A stretch of DNA of 64,000 bases, taken from contig JACAXG010000130.1 in NCBI GenBank assembly GCA_018881555.1, forward strand, positions 1,448,036 through 1,512,035. Reading direction: 5' to 3'. Below are positions 43,959 to 55,670 of the stretch, in pieces. Made by a program: the position numbers and the translations under genes. Under the pieces are notes generated by a model, which saw only the letters and a program-made list of their open reading frames with translations, did not search any database and was not told the DNA's origin. Each line of letters starts with the position of its first letter. Position 1 is the stretch's first letter. The stretch is from Amblyornis subalaris (lineage: Eukaryota; Chordata; Aves; Passeriformes; Ptilonorhynchidae).

Positions 43959-46335
43959 ATTCCATCACTCACCAGCCTCCATCAGAGCTGCTTTAATGAC
44001 TGTGAATAATCCCATACCATTGTCACAGGGAGAAAGATAGTTTTCCTTCAAAGAAAGGAGAAGCAGAGATTTAAATGTATTTTTAAAATAAGTAGAAAGA
44101 GTTCTTTTCTTTCTTAAGAAGATTACATTTCCAGGNACCGTTAGCAACGCAACGCTCAGCATTGCCCACTGCCCGTCTCCTGCAGCACGGGGAGAACGGA
44201 AATGGAGCGAAACACAATCCCAGTTAGCGGTAAATAATCTTTCCACTGGTGTTTCCAACATCTCCAGGAGGGGATAAAACATACGGAAAAGTGGTTTGAC
44301 NGAGGAGAGAACAACTCTGTAGTGCGAAGGGCGATGGAAAGGGACCCAAACGAGAAGGAGAAAGTTCATCAAAGCTCTCGTGGTCCATGTGCCCCTGCCA
44401 GGAGCCCTTCTGGGCCCCCACGAGCACGGGGAGACACGGCAGCCACTGCAGCTCCCTCCCAGCATTCCCGGGAAAACGAGGCTCCGTTTCAAGGCCCGGA
44501 TGGCTCTGCCACATCCACTTTACATCTCCCGGAAAACACGGGCCAGATTGCCAAGGGACGAGCCAGGAATCCGACTCGGCGAAGCCATTAAATCGGGGAA
44601 AAAGGGGGGAAGAGACGGCGAGGAACGCTCTGCGAGCAGGGAACATCTGAGCAAATCCCAGGGAGAGCTTAATTAAGCAGGAAAAGCAATTTGGTGCCGG
44701 AGCAGCAGCTTAGGAACAGGCTGTGAGGAACGGCGCCCACCCGGCTCCGGGGCGCGGGGCGCTGCGGGGGACTGGGAGAGAGGAGCTCTGCTTGGGTGGG
44801 GCAGGACGTGCCACANGGACAGGTGATTCCTACAGGGAAGCAGACGGTGGATATGTTTGGAGGAAGAGAGAACACACAGGCAAGGTGCGGGGAGACAACC
44901 AAACCCAGCTCTCCCGANCACCAAACCAGCTCCACGCCAAACCAAATTTCACGAAACAAAAACATTTTTGGCTCAAAGCATCCCAAGTCCAGGCTCTCAC
45001 AGGCTCTGGGAGTTCTGCAACGCTTCCCTCCTCCTCCTCCTGCTTCCACAGCGTTCTCTGACCATCCCGGGCAGCACAGGACATCNGTCACTGCAGCTCT
45101 GACCTGCCCTNCCTGCCACCACCTGCATTTCGTGGAGAAAGGAGCCATTTCCCTGAAAAATCCTGCCCTGTTTTATTGACTTCCCAGATATTTCCCAACG
45201 AGTGCCCTGGATGCAGGAAAAGGCTCCACACGAGCCTTTGGAACAAAGACAGGCGTTAAAGAGTGGGGTTTAAACAGCNCACTGCACCCACACCGCGGGA
45301 CACCCCCTCATCCTGGGGGTTTTTTTCACCTCAGGAGAAACCCAGAGACATTTAACTCTCTCTCGAATTTGTCCTCAAAAACTTCACAGCAACATTTATC
45401 CTCCAGCCACCCATTTGAGGCGTTTTAACTGGATTTTAACACCTTTAATTCTTTAGCTGTTATTGCTCCTTTGTTGGGTACAGAGGTGAGAAGGAACCAC
45501 CACACGTGGCACGGCTGCAGTCCCACAGATCCCNTCCCAGTGGGCATTCCGGGGGGAACACCGCGATCTCCCGTGGGAATGATGGATTTCAGGCAGAGCA
45601 CTGCTCTTTAGGGAAACCCATTCAACAGAAATAAAGGAATATGGAGAAAAATCCCCCCTCCCATGGGAGAATGAAGGAGGAAGGGCAGCAGTAAAGCAGG
45701 CCTGCACCCAGCTGTAGGACAGGCGCGGGAGGAGAGCACATGGCTCTGACTTCGTGGAAATCCAGCTCATCCAGCGTGGGTTTCATGGAGCTTCGAAGGT
45801 GCTCCTGAAGATTGGAAAATTTCTTTTCTCCTTGAATGGTTTCAACACATCCTTTGGTTAAACTGAGTTTTCCGTATTTCCTCAAGTTTATCCAAGCTGT
45901 GAAACCCTCAATCTGCAGCAATGAGGTGAGGATGCAACAAAAATTCCCTCAGCAGTAGTGGGTGAATGTTTATAAAAATATTCCTGAGTGCCTCCCTGCC
46001 CCCTGTTCCTGCAAACGTTGACATGGAAAAGAGAATAACCCTTCTGTTCTTCCTCTTTCCTTCCCCTTTTCAGGTGATTTTGGGATTCCCTCTCTTTGTC
46101 CCCTATTCCTGCATTTTCCCCGGTCCGGCCACGCTGAAGCCACCACAGCCNCACTGACCCCACCCACTCCTCACCTGCTCAAAAGGCAGAACCAGGAAAA
46201 AACCTGGAGAGCCACAGTTTCCACAGCAATTCCAGCCCCGTTTTGCCCGCATCACCTCAGACAAACGAGTTGCAAAGCACCTTTTAAGCAGAAGAACTAC
46301 AAATAACCTCACAAGTTTTTTTACCGCGCTGATTG
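43959..46335. other. Long unique interval, no gene recognised
   Basis: About 2.4 kb of mixed sequence. A small CpG patch lies at 44730-44780 (ctccggggcgcggggcgctg). Frames of 60-175 codons occur on both strands without recognisable domains. Confidence 0.33.
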
Positions 46336-46432
46336 ATTTCACAGAATCCNGGAACGGTGTGGGTTGGGAGGGACCTTAAAACTCCTCTCATTNCACGGGC
46401 NGGGACACCTCCCAGCGGCCCAGGGTGCTGAT
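46336..46432 (-). mobile_element. Short CR1 3' terminus
   Basis: Minus-strand CR1 end: cacagaatccnggaacggtg then gttgggagggaccttaaaac and a degraded cctcccagcggcccagg. It contains three Ns. Confidence 0.78.
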
Positions 46433-46725
46433 CGAACCGACAGCAGGATGGAGGAACACAAAGGGCTGGCTGAGGAACCCCCGAAACCCTCCCGNGCCCG
46501 GGACTGCCCAGCGCAGGAGTCCTCACGGCCCTGCTGTGCAACAGCGTCTGATAAACCTGGAGAGGAGAGAGAGGAGGATTCCCGGGCGCTGACCTCCCGC
46601 GGGAGAGGGCAGGACACTGGGGATGCTCACACCTCCGGCTGGGGACGGCCCCGAGCGCCCGCGAGGGAAGAGCTCCGTCGAATCCCGACCCTCCCCGGTA
46701 TTTTCCCTGGATAAGAGTATTTGTA

Positions 46726-47045
46726 AAATGCTCGAACCTTGCATATAATGCGGAATGCTATTAAGTAGAATATCTAAAGTACTTAAACTAATTATGCCTA
46801 TTTTGTGAGATTAATTATAATTAATAATTTAACATATTTTATCATTTAAGTCAGTATCCGTTCTGATCTTTAACTTTAGAGAGCACACTGTATACGTACT
46901 ACATAATTAGGGCTTATGTATCACATAATTAGGGCTAAATACTAGGAAATCAGGCTAATTAGACCAAATCAAACTGAATTATTTAAGCTTTTTTTTTTAA
47001 TTTTAGATGTAGAATATTTAGTAATTAAATACTGATTTCATTTTC
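46726..47045. promoter_or_regulatory. Very AT-rich candidate element
   Basis: This is among the most AT-rich blocks in the window (gattaattataattaataa, tttatcatttaagtcagta). The motif acataattagggct is present twice, at 46901 and 46923. It stops sharply at about 47045, just before a very GC-rich minisatellite. It could be a conserved regulatory element or a matrix-attachment-type sequence. Confidence 0.35.
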
Positions 47046-47108
47046 TTGTGCTGGCACGTGGCACTTGTGCCTCAGCCGTCGGGGACAATGGAGTGTTACA
47101 GAAGTGCT

Positions 47109-47632
47109 TGGCACAGAGGGGCAGGGGCACCCCACATGTGCCCCCCAGGGCTGGGCAGAGGGGCAGGGGCACTCCAGAGGTGCCTCCCAGGCCTGGGCAG
47201 AGGAGAAGGGCCACTCCAGATGTGCTTCCCAGGGCTGGGCAGAGGGGCAGGGACACTCCAGAGGTGGCTCCCAGGCCTGGGCAGAGGAGAAGGGCCACTC
47301 CAGATGTGCTTCCCAGGGCCGGGCAGAGGGGCAGGGGCACTCCAGAGGTGGCTCCCAGGCCTGGGCAGAGGGGCAGGGGCACTCCAGAGGTGGCTCCCAG
47401 GGCTGGGCAGAAGGGCAGGGGCAGTCCAGAGGTGCCCCCCAGGGCTGGGCAGAGGGGCAGGGGCACTCCAGATGTGCCTCCCAGACCTGGGCAGAGGAGA
47501 AGGGCCACTCCAGATGTGCTTCCCAGGGCTGGGCAGAGGAGCAGGGGCACTCCAGAGGTGGCTCCCAGGGCCGGGCAGAGGGGCAGGGACACTCCAGAGG
47601 TGGCTCCCAGGGCTGGGCGGAGAGGCAGGATC
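47109..47632. repeat. 42-bp minisatellite with 84-bp higher-order unit
   Basis: ctgggcagag recurs every 42 bp (47151, 47193, 47235, 47277 and on) for about twelve copies. Two unit types, aggggcaggg(g/a)cactccag and aggagaagggccactccag, partly alternate, giving an 84-bp dimer. Period 42 keeps all frames open, so four false proteins of 227-276 codons arise. Confidence 0.95.
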
Positions 47633-48304
47633 AGCTCCCTCAGGGATCTCGAGTGCCGAGATATCCTGCAGCAAAGCACCCCTGTCTGGAGCAGCCCGTG
47701 CCACACCACAGCTCCCTTCCAATATTCNGCTGGATAATTCAGTATTGACCCTGATAACAGCACCAAGAGATGAAAACCATTTTTCTGGGCAGTGGCTCAA
47801 AGGCTCCCNGGCAGGAAGTGCTCAGGACAGCTCGGGTGCTGTTGGCCGTATCACATCGACACAAAGCACCATATAATAATAACAAAATCTTTCAAATAAA
47901 GCCAAAAGCAGCAGAGAAGTCACCCAGCAATAACAGGGCTGGAGGCAAACCCCTCAGTGTGGGAAGCAGCCGGGCTCCGTCCCCGGTGGTTTGGGAAGGG
48001 AGTGCTCCTCGTGTTGGAAGGGCTCACCGTGAGGTCGGCACACGGCGAGCTCCGCAGCGCTGGCTCTGCAATCCGCATCGGGTGCTGTGGGGGGGATGGC
48101 TCTAAAACCCACACAGCGGTGGGAAAATGGGGAATGTGGGCAGATCCGGGGGAGCAGGAGGATCCCAAGCCCTCCAGCGCCCTGAGACACAGGACANGGG
48201 GGAATTGTCCCTGAGGCCATGGCAGATGGAGAAGTTCTTCGGGGAAAGCAGCAAAGCAATATTGAAATGAAAGAAAGGTCAGGGACGTGGGGACCAGCCC
48301 TGCA
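47633..48304. other. Unique sequence, nothing recognised
   Basis: Mixed sequence between two minisatellites. No gene is seen. Confidence 0.35.
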
Positions 48305-48900
48305 CCTCTTCATCCCTGCAGCACCTCCAGCAGCATCCCCATCCCTGCTCCAGCCCTGCAGCATCTCCATCCCCATCCCTGTCCCTGCTCCATCCCTGCA
48401 TCTCCATCCTCATCCCTGTCCCTGCTCCATCCCTGCATCTCCATCCCTGCATCTCCATCCCCATCCCTGTCCCTGCTCCATCCCTGCAGCATCTCCAGCA
48501 GCATCCCCATCCCTGCTCCATCCCTGCATCTCCATCCCCATTCCTGTCCTTGCTCCATCCCTGCAGCATTTCCATCCCCATCCCTGCTCCATCCCCATCC
48601 CTGTCCCTGCTCCATCCCTATCCTTGTCACTGCTCCATCCCTGCTCCATCCCTATCCTTGTCACTGCTCCATCCCTGCCCCATCCCTGTCCCTGCTCTAT
48701 CCCTGCAGCATCTCCATGCCCATCCCTGCAGCATCCCCATCCCTGTTCCTTCTCCATCCCTGCATCTGCATCCCCATCCCTGTCCTTGCTCCATCCCCAT
48801 CCCTCTCCCTGCTTCATCCCTGCATCTCCAGCCCCATCCCTGTCCTTGTTCCATCCCCATCCCTGTCCCTCATCCATCCCTGCAGCATCCCCAGCCCCAT
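48305..48900. repeat. catccctg(c/t) pyrimidine-rich minisatellite
   Basis: About 600 bp built of short words (catccctgctc, catctccatcc, ccatccctgtc; basic step 6-12 bp) in irregular order. The plus strand has very few G. Long frames on both strands (for example Pro/Ser/Leu-rich or Gly/Met/Asp-rich) come from this bias. Confidence 0.9.
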
Positions 48901-49789
48901 CCTGGAGCACACACCACCCCCTGGAGCTGTTGACCATCATTCCCAGATTCCCAGCTCCCCGGTTTTCATGGACACGGCGGCAGAGCCCAGCCAGGCACGT
49001 GGGGCTGGTGGGCACTCTCAGCTTTGTGCTTGTCCAAAGCATTCTTCTATCTGCCCTTGCTCCATACAAGGATTTAGAATCCTGAATGGAATTCCCCACT
49101 CCCACCAATTCCACGCCGAGTTTGTCCCAGCAGAGAGGCTCCTGCTCCACTCCTGCTCCTCCAGGCTCCCTGCACAACCTCCTCGCTCGGTGGGAAAACA
49201 CAGGAAACAAATAGAGCTCCGAGTACAAATAAACAATTAATAAACATTGATTTTATGGATTTCTGTTCCTGCCCCGGCCCTGAGAACAATATCTGCCACG
49301 TGCAATTCGGGAAGTGGAGCTGTTTTATTTTTAAATAGTGTTTTCTAAATGATTCTTTTATTTCTAATTTATTATACATTTGGATTGGCCTGGGGACATC
49401 AGCTCAGCATCAGCTGCTCAAGTTCCTTTAAAAGTCAATTTTCATTCACTCCTAGGAAAGGAAGAAGCTTTTTTTTACGTTTTTCTCTCACCATTTTTTT
49501 AATATTTGCCTTGACCTGACACACAGATTTGGGCAAAAAGGCCCAATTTCAGCTCAAAAGGGGAATCCTTTAGCAAACCCCCCAGCAGATGCAAACTGAA
49601 CCTGCAACTAGAATTAGTGAGATTTTTGGCGGTTAAATGAATTCGATAAGTTGGTATCANAGGGGGATGCTTTACATGGAATTACACGGAAATACACCCA
49701 ATCCACACACTCCTATGCAAAAAAAAAAAAAAAGAAAAAAGAGACTTAACGACCACAGAAGAACTGTGGAACGCCGCCACAATTTTTAG
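48901..49789. other. Unique sequence, AT-rich in second half
   Basis: No gene. AT-rich from about 49200. A poly-A/AG tract lies at 49718-49742. Confidence 0.33.
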
Positions 49790-50159
49790 TTTTTAATCAA
49801 ACAGACCCACAGCCCCCAGCTCAGAAAACACAAGAAATGTTTGCCGGTTTCGAGCGTTTCCCGGCCATTGCCACGCCGGTGGCGGCCCCAGAACTTCTCG
49901 TGCGGCACAAAGAACGATTTAACACCCGCTAATAAAGGAGCGTTCGGAGGAGCTCGTGCTCGAATTACGCCAATCTTCCACCGCTCCAAAACGAACGCAT
50001 CAGGTGGCATTTAAACGCAGGTGGCTAACCATTTTATCAGCGCNCACACCCCAGCCATTAGAAATATAATTACAAAAATCAAATTAAACGCACTTAATGC
50101 AGATTCTAATTCGAGCGACACCGTCCTTATCGTTGTGCCATTTTTATAGCGAATTAGGG
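49790..50159. promoter_or_regulatory. Candidate conserved element upstream of CpG island
   Basis: Contains cacccgctaataaaggagcg, gctaaccattttatcagcgc, gaaatataattacaaaaatc and atcaaattaaacgcacttaa. Scattered CpGs within AT-rich sequence link it to the next island. Confidence 0.4.
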
Positions 50160-50560
50160 AGCGCGCCTGGGTGGCGCGGGTTTGTTGCCGACTGATAGCC
50201 GGACCCCGGTAATTAAGTTGTTAACCGCGTCCTCCGCCGGTCGGCACGGTGATATATCTTTGTCTTATCACTCCCCCTGCTCGCCGAGCTCGGGGGNAGC
50301 AGGCGAACGGCACTCGACACTCCCCACCCGCGCAGCCGCCGATCGCGCGTCCCCGCGGCCCAGGTGCGCTCCGTGACCCTCCCGCCCGGCCCCCGGCGCT
50401 TCCCGCGGCCCGCGGGGATGGGAAGCGTTCATCTGCCGCGCGTGCAGCCCGGGGAGAACCGCGAGGGAAGCGTCGGGAAAAGTTCCCGGGGTGTTTCGTC
50501 AGCCTGAGGCTNGGGCGGAGAGGCTGCGAGGGTTCGCTGCTGATTCCACCCGGGAGGAGA
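50160..50560. other. CpG island with GATA-like motifs
   Basis: Dense CpG (gggagcgcgcctgggtggcg, cgatcgcgcgtccccgcggc, ggcccgcggggatggg). It contains ggtaattaagttgttaacc and ggtgatatatctttgtcttatcac (split here as ggtgatatatc and cttatcac), GATA-type sites. It is a plausible promoter or CpG-rich enhancer, and no exon is recognised. Confidence 0.6.
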
Positions 50561-52344
50561 ACGAGGAATCCTCTCCACCCCGCTAATCAAAGCGTTTGAG
50601 GGCTTGTCCCTGGACCTGCCCTGAGCGGCCCAAGTGCCCCACACCGCATCCCGAGGCCATCCAGGATCCCTCCAGAGCCCCCAGGGACGCTTCACCTCAC
50701 ACACCCCCGGACTGATTAACACCGCTCCAGGGAAACCCAAACCCAGCTCATTTGCGGCAAAACCGAGGCACAGGTAGAGGTGTGCCNGGGAACACCGGGA
50801 TTGCAGCTCCCAGAGGAAAACCGTGGGCATTCAGATAACGGAAACACAGCACAGCACGGGCNGAGGGTGGGTTGGTGAGAGGAGGAATTACGTGTGATGT
50901 GTCTGAGATTGAAGATTTGGGGTGACCTGGGTGCTTTGGTTGCATCCCCGCGTCTGGGATTTTGTGTGTCCAGGCTGTCCCTAATCCAAAGGAAATCCCG
51001 TGGATCCACAGTCTCAAGATCTCCTGTTACTCTGTTCCCATCAAAATAACACATAAAATGAATGGAGAACCTTCCTGAATCTCATATTTCCTTTAATTTT
51101 TAAGTATTCCAAAGTAACTTCAGACAGTTCTCTTTGTCCCATTGGAACCAGCGGGGGTCACCGCCTTGTTGGATCCTTTCTTTGGCATAAAACCGGTGCA
51201 AACACGTGGGATTTTACAGAGAGGAGCGTCCAGGCAGCTCTGGTCCTCGCAGAGATGGTCACAAACGAGAGCTGGCTTAATGACACTAAATAGACTTTTT
51301 TTTCCCCCGGATTGTTGCAGTCATCTCTTCTCCCACTTAACCTGCAGTGCCTGCNCCGAGCAGCAGCACAGCAGCCTTGGAACAGCCCCAGACCTAATGG
51401 AGTTCCACTCCAGCGCTCCCAAATGATTACAAACCAAAGATCCTCACTTTAGAGCAACAATATGTGGGTTTTTTCCAATTTGCACATGAAGAAGCAACAC
51501 ACGGGGTCATTTTTACAGTGTCACCGATAAAAATCTCCATTTTGTGACTCAGTTACAGAAATTCTGTTTTGTTGGGGGTTTTGTTTTTCCTCCTCCCGCT
51601 GCAATTTGAGGGAGAAATAAAGATTTCCACCCCTGTTATCCATATTTATTAACAAATTCAATAGGATCTGGTGGCTCTCCTTTAAACTTCTGAGTGCAGG
51701 AAATATTTCAAAAGGCACCTCCTGAAAGGGAAAGGAGCCNCTCTGCCTGGTGGGGGGCATCACTCCTTCCCTGGAGATCGTTCCAGGAGGGAAAACCACA
51801 CACATCCACACAGGCTGGGCAGGCAGGATTAAAGGAAATCCTTCCACAATGCATTTTCCTGCTTTCCCCCCTACGTGATCAGACTCCACTATTCTTCCTG
51901 ACAAATATGTAATTATTAGCATATAAATCTAACACCTAGCCGTGCTAAAACCATGATTCCTGCCTTTATTTCCTTTACNTACTTCACAGGGATAGTTATT
52001 TCTCTGGAATGATTATTTTCTGGTTTTTTTTTGCGGAATGTTATTTATTCCTCGAATTACCATGAGCTTCCACACACCTGTCAGTGCTAATTTTTGGTTA
52101 TCTTTAAAATAATGCTCAAAGATTGAGGATAATTGTCCAAATGAATTTTTTTGATATTTTACTCCTGGGTGTTTAGAGGAACAGTCCCTTTTTTCCCACA
52201 TTTCTCAGGGAGAGCGGTGTTGGATTCACCGTGGTCTGTTGCAGATGGAGCTCTCTCCTGGCTGAGCACCAGTTCAGAGTGACAAGAACTGGATTTTAGT
52301 CCCAAATTTTGTGTCCTGTCAAACTGGGAACCTTTGGGAACACA
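50561..52344. other. Unique interval, no gene recognised
   Basis: Mixed 1.8 kb. AT-rich parts at 51060-51130 and 51880-52200 (acaaatatgtaattattagc) may be regulatory. Frames up to 133 codons have no known domain. Confidence 0.33.
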
Positions 52345-52548
52345 AAATGGCTGGTTTGGGTTGGAAGGGACTTAAAGCCCATCCCATTCCACCCCTCCCA
52401 CTATCCCAGGCTGCTCCAAGCCCCGTCCAACCCGGCCTTGGACACTTCCAGGGATCCAGGGGCAGCCGCAGATTCTCTGGGCAACCTGTGCCAGGGCCTC
52501 CCCACCCTCCCAGGGAACAATACCTTCCCAATATTCCATGTAAATCTC
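52345..52548 (-). mobile_element. CR1 LINE 3' end
   Basis: Minus-strand copy: gggttggaagggacttaaag, ctatcccaggctgctccaag, gacacttccagggatccagg, ctgtgccagggcctccccac. About 200 bp remain, and the usual hexamer-like terminus is eroded. Confidence 0.9.
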
Positions 52549-53877
52549 TTCTCTTCCAGCTGGCTCCAGCACGGGATCCCCTCCAAGCAGCACAGTCCTG
52601 CTGATCTCCAGGTGACAATTCCCCATTTCTTTGGACACCTCCTCAAACAAAGCCCCTGCATCCCAAACACCACATCCCACACACTCCACACCTCCAGAGT
52701 GAACTGTTCCCTCATGTCCAACGCGTTGTATGGCTGGGATGATGCCAGGGCCAGCTTTAGAGATGGTCTTTTGCAAATTAAGTTCCTTCCCATTATATCC
52801 AAATTAAAACAAAGCCCCCAGTCAGCAGGAATTGAAACCCTCTCTGAAACATCATGAGGGACTTCTGCTCCACCACCTAAAACGCGAGGGTTGCTGTCTA
52901 CAACACACAGCCTAGTTTTATTCAAAGTTTTATAAAGTCTTCAATATTTAAAGATTAATTACTTGCATTTTTATACCAAGAGAAAAATAAAATAGGGTGT
53001 GGCAACACAGGGAGGCAAGGTAAGTACAGGACCTGGTGGCGTTATTGTCCAGCATTATTTGCTCAGCAATCCCAGTTTAGATTGTCCTCATTGCCACCCT
53101 AAAACACGGAGGAGGAATCTGCTTAACAGTGGGAGAGGCTGGGCAACAGACACAGGTCAGCATTGGCTTTTTACTCCCCAAGACAATTGACTGTATAAAA
53201 AAAAAAGTTGCTTTATCTTTTTTCTAGCTCAGGTTTCAAGGAAATGAGACACTGAGCAATGCTTGGGATTTTCTGTGAATGTGCCCTTTTAGGAAAACAA
53301 TCCTGTCGTGGAATCCAGAGGAAAACCTTCCCTGTGCCCTGTGCGTGAAAGGCTCTGAGTGTTCCTGGCTTTTAAGATGCTGCACTTGGAGCAGGGCAGC
53401 TAAAACAGGTTATCCTGGTAAACTCTGAACACTAATTGGGGAGAAATAAAAATAAAGAGCCCACGAAGGCCCGTCCATCTGGTAATTCGGGGAAGATCAG
53501 ATAATCCTAAAGGAAAGGAAGCAACAGAAGGGAAATCCGGGAAAGCCCTGGGCTGGCAGCGCCGGTGAGTCCCGTGAGGCTCTCCCGATCGCCCATAAAC
53601 AGAATTGTTGCTGCACGAGGGAACCGTGTGGTCTCTGCTCTGTCACTACAGAGGGCAGCAACAGACAACAGAGCTCTTTAGCGTGACAGAGGGAATGCTG
53701 AGCATTCCCAGTAAACAAGGGCGCTGGGAGAGGCCGGGCTGGGAGCTCCGCGGGATGGAGGCGCTCTGGGAGTTGCACATCCCAGCTCCTCTGTCTGGGA
53801 ACAGGCGGGTTGGGAGGGCCCTCGGGAAGCCTGGATGCTCACCGAGCTGAGCCTTTCTCCTGCTGATCCAGCAATCC
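52549..53877. other. Unique interval, no gene recognised
   Basis: Mixed sequence with AT-rich parts at 52920-52990. No recognised exon. Confidence 0.33.
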
Positions 53878-53945
53878 TAGATGTCCAAAATGACCATAAA
53901 CCTCGAGTTTGGCCATAAACCACAAAGTGACCATAAACCACAGGA
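53878..53945. repeat. gaccataaacc short repeat, three copies
   Basis: aatgaccataaacc, ggccataaaccac and gtgaccataaaccac recur at about 20-25 bp spacing. Confidence 0.7.
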
Positions 53946-54294
53946 GCTGGCCCATATGGCCGAGCTGGATTCCCTCGGTGTTTCCTGTCCCGTTCGTGCC
54001 TCAGCCCCAGCTTTCTGCTCCATGTCCTGCGGGATGAAGGAGCAGAAAGCCCAGGAGCTGGGAAGGGTGTCCTGCCCAGCCCGGAGCCCGCGTGGCACAA
54101 GGCACAACACGACATTCCCTGCCAGGACCCAACGCCTGGAGTCGGGAGGAAGTTGCTCCGTTGGATGCGTTGGAAAGGTTTTCTCCAGGAATTTTTTGAG
54201 CAGTGAAGCCATGCTGGGGGCGGGGGGAGGCACAGGCACAGCCCTCAGCACCGGGCACGGCTCCTCCAGCACACGCAAAGGAGGGCAGCAAAGG
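53946..54294. other. Unique GC-rich sequence
   Basis: No gene recognised. Open frames on both strands are shared with composition. Confidence 0.33.
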
Positions 54295-54560
54295 TCTTAT
54301 GATCAAACGGGGACGCAATGACTGACAACACGGAGCCGGTTCAAAGGGACTAATGGAATAATTAGTCCCAAAAAGACTAAAAAGCCTGAAGAATTCATGA
54401 TGTCATAAAAAGCAGAGCTACTTAAATTGGATTAGAAAATAAAAATGACACGAACATTGTAAATATTCACAGATCACATCATTGACGTGTAATGTGCCGT
54501 TAAATGATGTCAAATTAAAGGGGAAATTACATGTGTAAGAACCAGGAAGAATAAAGGGAA
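54295..54560. promoter_or_regulatory. Candidate conserved element with 9-bp-arm hairpin
   Basis: gggactaat / attagtccc form a perfect inverted repeat at 54346-54369 with a 6-base loop (ggaata). Further motifs are ttcatgatgtcataaaaag, cattgacgtgtaatgtgc and aaatgatgtcaaattaaag, which contain several TGACG/TGATGTCA-like sites. Confidence 0.42.
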
Positions 54561-55497
54561 GACATTTTAAAGATGCACAGTCCTTCAAGTGAAAATCCCC
54601 CTCGTATATCAGGGCTGATCACTGCGGGGACGAGGGCACTATGAGAGAAGAATAAAATAAAATATGGGAAAGAAAACAGAGGGTAAAAACATCTCAATCT
54701 GAAGCTGTGGTGAAAGGCTGTTAACTCCGGAGGGCTTCCCCTCGGCGTGGCTTTGCCAGGAGCTCCCAGCCCTGGGCTCAATCACCGCTTAAACCCGGCT
54801 CAGATCAGCCCTGATGTATCCCAACAGNCCCGGCAGTCAAGTGTGCTTTCCCACCGAGTGCCCCGAGTGGGGCCAAGGGCTCGGCTCCACCGGCACTCTG
54901 GAATTCCTGAANTGTGGGGCAATTAACTCCGAGCTGCACGAGCCAAAGGGGAAGGTGGCACTTGTGGATCCACGCTCTCCCGGCGGGAAAGAGCCGCCGT
55001 GGGTACCCTCAATCACACACAGCACCCGGAGAGGCTGCCAGCCCCAGCCCGAGCGAGATCTCTGCAAACGGCGGAGTCGTGGCGACGAATTCACCTCCAC
55101 CCTGCTCTTTGAAGCGAGCTCGGAGAGCTCCCAGCTTCTCCCCCTTCCCTCCGTGTGCCGTCGGAATCTTCTGTTCGGAAGGTGGCATTTAAACCTGCCG
55201 AAAATACCTGCATAATGAAGGCTAGGAGGCACTCCGCACGCCGATCCGATCCGTGTGCACATCCTCGCCCGCCTCGTGGGCCCTGCCGGCTCCGGGCTGC
55301 GCGAGGTGTGAGCCGCTCGCCGGCAACTCGAGATGATCGGCTTATCTCACCCCCTGCTGCTGATAAGATGGGCTGATGCCTCGGCTGCTGCGAGAGCAGG
55401 CGCCGGCTTTGCTCCTCAGCAGCGCTGCCAGCCCGGCTGTGGCACCTATTCATCACCTGGGCCTTTTCCACAGGGGATTGCTGTCCCCCGGGATTTA
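54561..55497. other. Unique sequence, CpG-rich second half
   Basis: CpG-rich from about 55010 to 55420 (cacgccgatccgatccgtgt, ggctccgggctgcgcgaggt), with cggcttatctcaccccctg and tgctgataagatgggctg (a pair of inverted GATA sites near 55340 and 55360). No exon is recognised. Confidence 0.42.
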
Positions 55498-55670
55498 GGA
55501 TCGTGGAATGGGTTGGGTTGCAAGGCGGCTTAAAGCTCATCCCACCCCCTGCCATGGGCAGGGACACCTTCGACTATCCCAGGTTGCTCCAAGCCCCGTC
55601 CAACCTGGCCTAGGGCACTTCCAGGGATCCAGGGGCAGCCACAGCTTCTCTGGGCAGAGAGAGCATTTAG
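55498..55670 (-). mobile_element. CR1 LINE 3' end
   Basis: Minus-strand copy: ggatcgtggaatgggttggg, ctgccatgggcagggacacc, gactatcccaggttgctcca, ccacagcttctctgggcag. About 170 bp remain. Confidence 0.9.

Noticed and set aside
47046..47876. 276-codon frame and several overlapping frames
   Set aside because: All arise from the 42-bp array, which stays open in every frame.
48219..49240. Pro/Ser-rich 317-codon and Gly/Met-rich 272-codon frames
   Set aside because: They follow the catccctg minisatellite and its strand bias, and no unique protein sequence remains outside it.
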